A model generated the notes under the pieces. That model was not told where the DNA came from. It saw only the letters and a program-made list of their open reading frames with translations, and made no database searches. A program made the translations under genes and the position numbers. Shown here piece by piece: positions 62,608-64,000 of a stretch of 64,000 bases of DNA; position 1 is the stretch's first letter, and every line of letters begins with the position of its first letter. Location: assembly GCA_947561715.1 (NCBI GenBank), contig OX387205.1:6515001-6579000 (forward strand). The letters are read 5' to 3'. Origin of the DNA: Ascidia mentula. Taxonomy: Eukaryota > Chordata > Ascidiacea > Phlebobranchia > Ascidiidae.

Positions 62608-64000
62608 GCACTTGTACCTTTAATACTATTGTGCAAAATCGTAATTGGCCTTTGATCTCCTGTGATATAACTTTATTGTGAGTTGCTTTGCCAACTATGA
62701 GCCCAACTACTTGGAAATGCATGAAAAAAGGTCAAATAACTTATTTTAATATGATGAAATTGTTGATGATTTGCTATGAATAATCTTTAATTTGGTTGCT
62801 GAGATAAACATTGAAAAATAGTCCTGATTTCTAACTATAAAAAATTTCTTGACTTTTTTGTCATAATGCTTGGTGTAGTTGGGATTTAATCATGGCCTTG
62901 TTTGATATAAAGTTTACAAATGTACATTAAAGTTTTCATATCGCCAAATGCTTGGTCAATTGCAAACTTTGTCCAATAGCAATTTACACTTTCATTTTGC
63001 AAATATACATAACATGTTGTATTCTATTTTACATCTGTAAATATTTCTATCAGCTAGGTTTTACTAAGTATCCTTGTCACAAGCTTACTGGTTAAGTCCC
63101 ATTTCTGGAAAATGCTAAAAGTCTGGATTTCATCTAAATGTCTGTTAATTCGACCTGTAATGCTGCTTAACATGTGACCAATCCTTCACATTATTCAAAC
63201 ACATTCCTCCAGGAATAATATTAACAAATGATTGTGATTGTTTCAAACTTTTATGTGCTCATGGTAAAAAAATAAAACTTGTTAAATTGTGACTTAAATT
63301 GGTTTCATGATAAAAAATTTCATTTACCTTTGCAATAGAAGTAATCAGTGTTGTTGGGAGTACTGGTGTATGGTTATGTTTCTGGAAGTTTAAAACTTGG
63401 TGGATTTTAGGAGGTGCAAAAGTATGTTTGTAACACTGCTGTGCAATGAGAAAAAAACTATTTCCCTGCGAGGACAAAATTCTTACTTCACTTACAGCCA
63501 CACATGTCTTGTTTTTAAATTGTTGAAAAAATTTAGTCCGATCTCTAGATGTTTGGTATAGGCAACCATGCCCAGGAGAGTGAATGTTTTGCAAAGGAAA
63601 ATAAAAAAAGGGATACATATAATTTTGTAAATTTACTGACATATGAGATGCAACAAAATGAAACATATTGAAAAGAACGACAATTTAAAACTTATTTTTG
63701 GTCCTTCTTTGAAGACTAAAATCCCAGACATGTCCGGGAAAATCTTGGCGTAAGTCATACAAACATTTGTGTGGAGATAATGGTCCTCATAATGTTGGCA
63801 TCAAACAATTTACTACAGCCCAAGCATATTTTGTTGTATAAGGAACAATCACCACACATAAGCACAAACATTTTATTAATTACTTTTTCTAGATGCAATG
63901 CGCAAAGGTTCCTGTTTAAAAAGGTAGAGTAATTTTGTAGGTGTGTTTTCAGCTGTTCTTGTTTCTTGCAGTTTTGGATCTTATTCTGTTAAAAAGAGAT
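62608..64000. other. Rab5 3' region and unassigned right edge
   Basis: AATAAA at 63271-63276 is a candidate Rab5 poly(A) signal about 660 bases after the stop. A 135-codon minus-strand frame at 63666-63259 is unrecognised and low in complexity. Nothing further is identifiable before the window ends. Confidence 0.4.

Noticed and set aside
63259..63666. 135-codon minus-strand frame downstream of Rab5
   Set aside because: It overlaps the probable Rab5 3' UTR and has no recognisable domain.

Overview
The window looks like nuclear DNA from a compact, AT-rich invertebrate genome. Its genes have many short exons, with short GT-AG introns (a few hundred bases) and canonical metazoan proteins. Intron size, gene content and the density of small hAT-like and Penelope-like repeats make a tunicate (ascidian) my best guess; that is inference. 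Gene models below were built by hand from codon phase, splice sites and remembered family sequences. Where I give exon lists, every junction keeps the reading frame unless stated.

Layout. 1-1302: degenerate tandem repeats and unassigned sequence. 1303-2541 (+): a complete Pin1 prolyl isomerase in five exons. 2787-4577 (-): an SH3BP5/SAB-like coiled-coil protein, convergent with Pin1. 4836-10345 (-): a broken BEL/Pao LTR retrotransposon ending about 260 bases from the SH3BP5-like start codon and bracketed by an inverted 34-base motif. 10347-14043: tandem repeats, a clean 238-base hAT-type element with target duplication, and unassigned sequence. 14044-18631 (-): TBC1D13, a Rab GAP, 11 exons. 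18632-22372: unassigned, with a 28-base minisatellite. 22373-30847 (-), with alternative 5' exons to about 38151: a SynGAP/DAB2IP/RASAL2-type Ras GAP (PH, C2, RasGAP, C-terminal coiled coil), 20 coding exons in the short form. 36.7-41.8 kb: several non-autonomous DNA transposons. 44409-46467 (+): an Sp-family zinc-finger transcription factor that appears to lack its middle finger. 46.5-59.7 kb: gene-poor and repeat-rich, with a second BEL/Pao gag remnant, Penelope-like fragments including a hammerhead-ribozyme-like core, a duplicated repeat block whose two copies show a hAT insertion as filled and empty site, and a 9-base minisatellite. 59728-62607 (+): a complete Rab5 GTPase, five exons.

The host genes are unrelated housekeeping and signalling genes: phospho-dependent prolyl isomerisation, Rab cycling (Rab5, TBC1D13, and SH3BP5, whose mammalian homologue is a Rab11 GEF), Ras inactivation and transcription. 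They are not an operon or cluster. The most notable observations are the two-finger Sp protein, the alternative first exons of the Ras GAP, and the transposon archaeology at 4.8-10.5 kb and 52-57 kb. I found no rRNA, tRNA or CRISPR.
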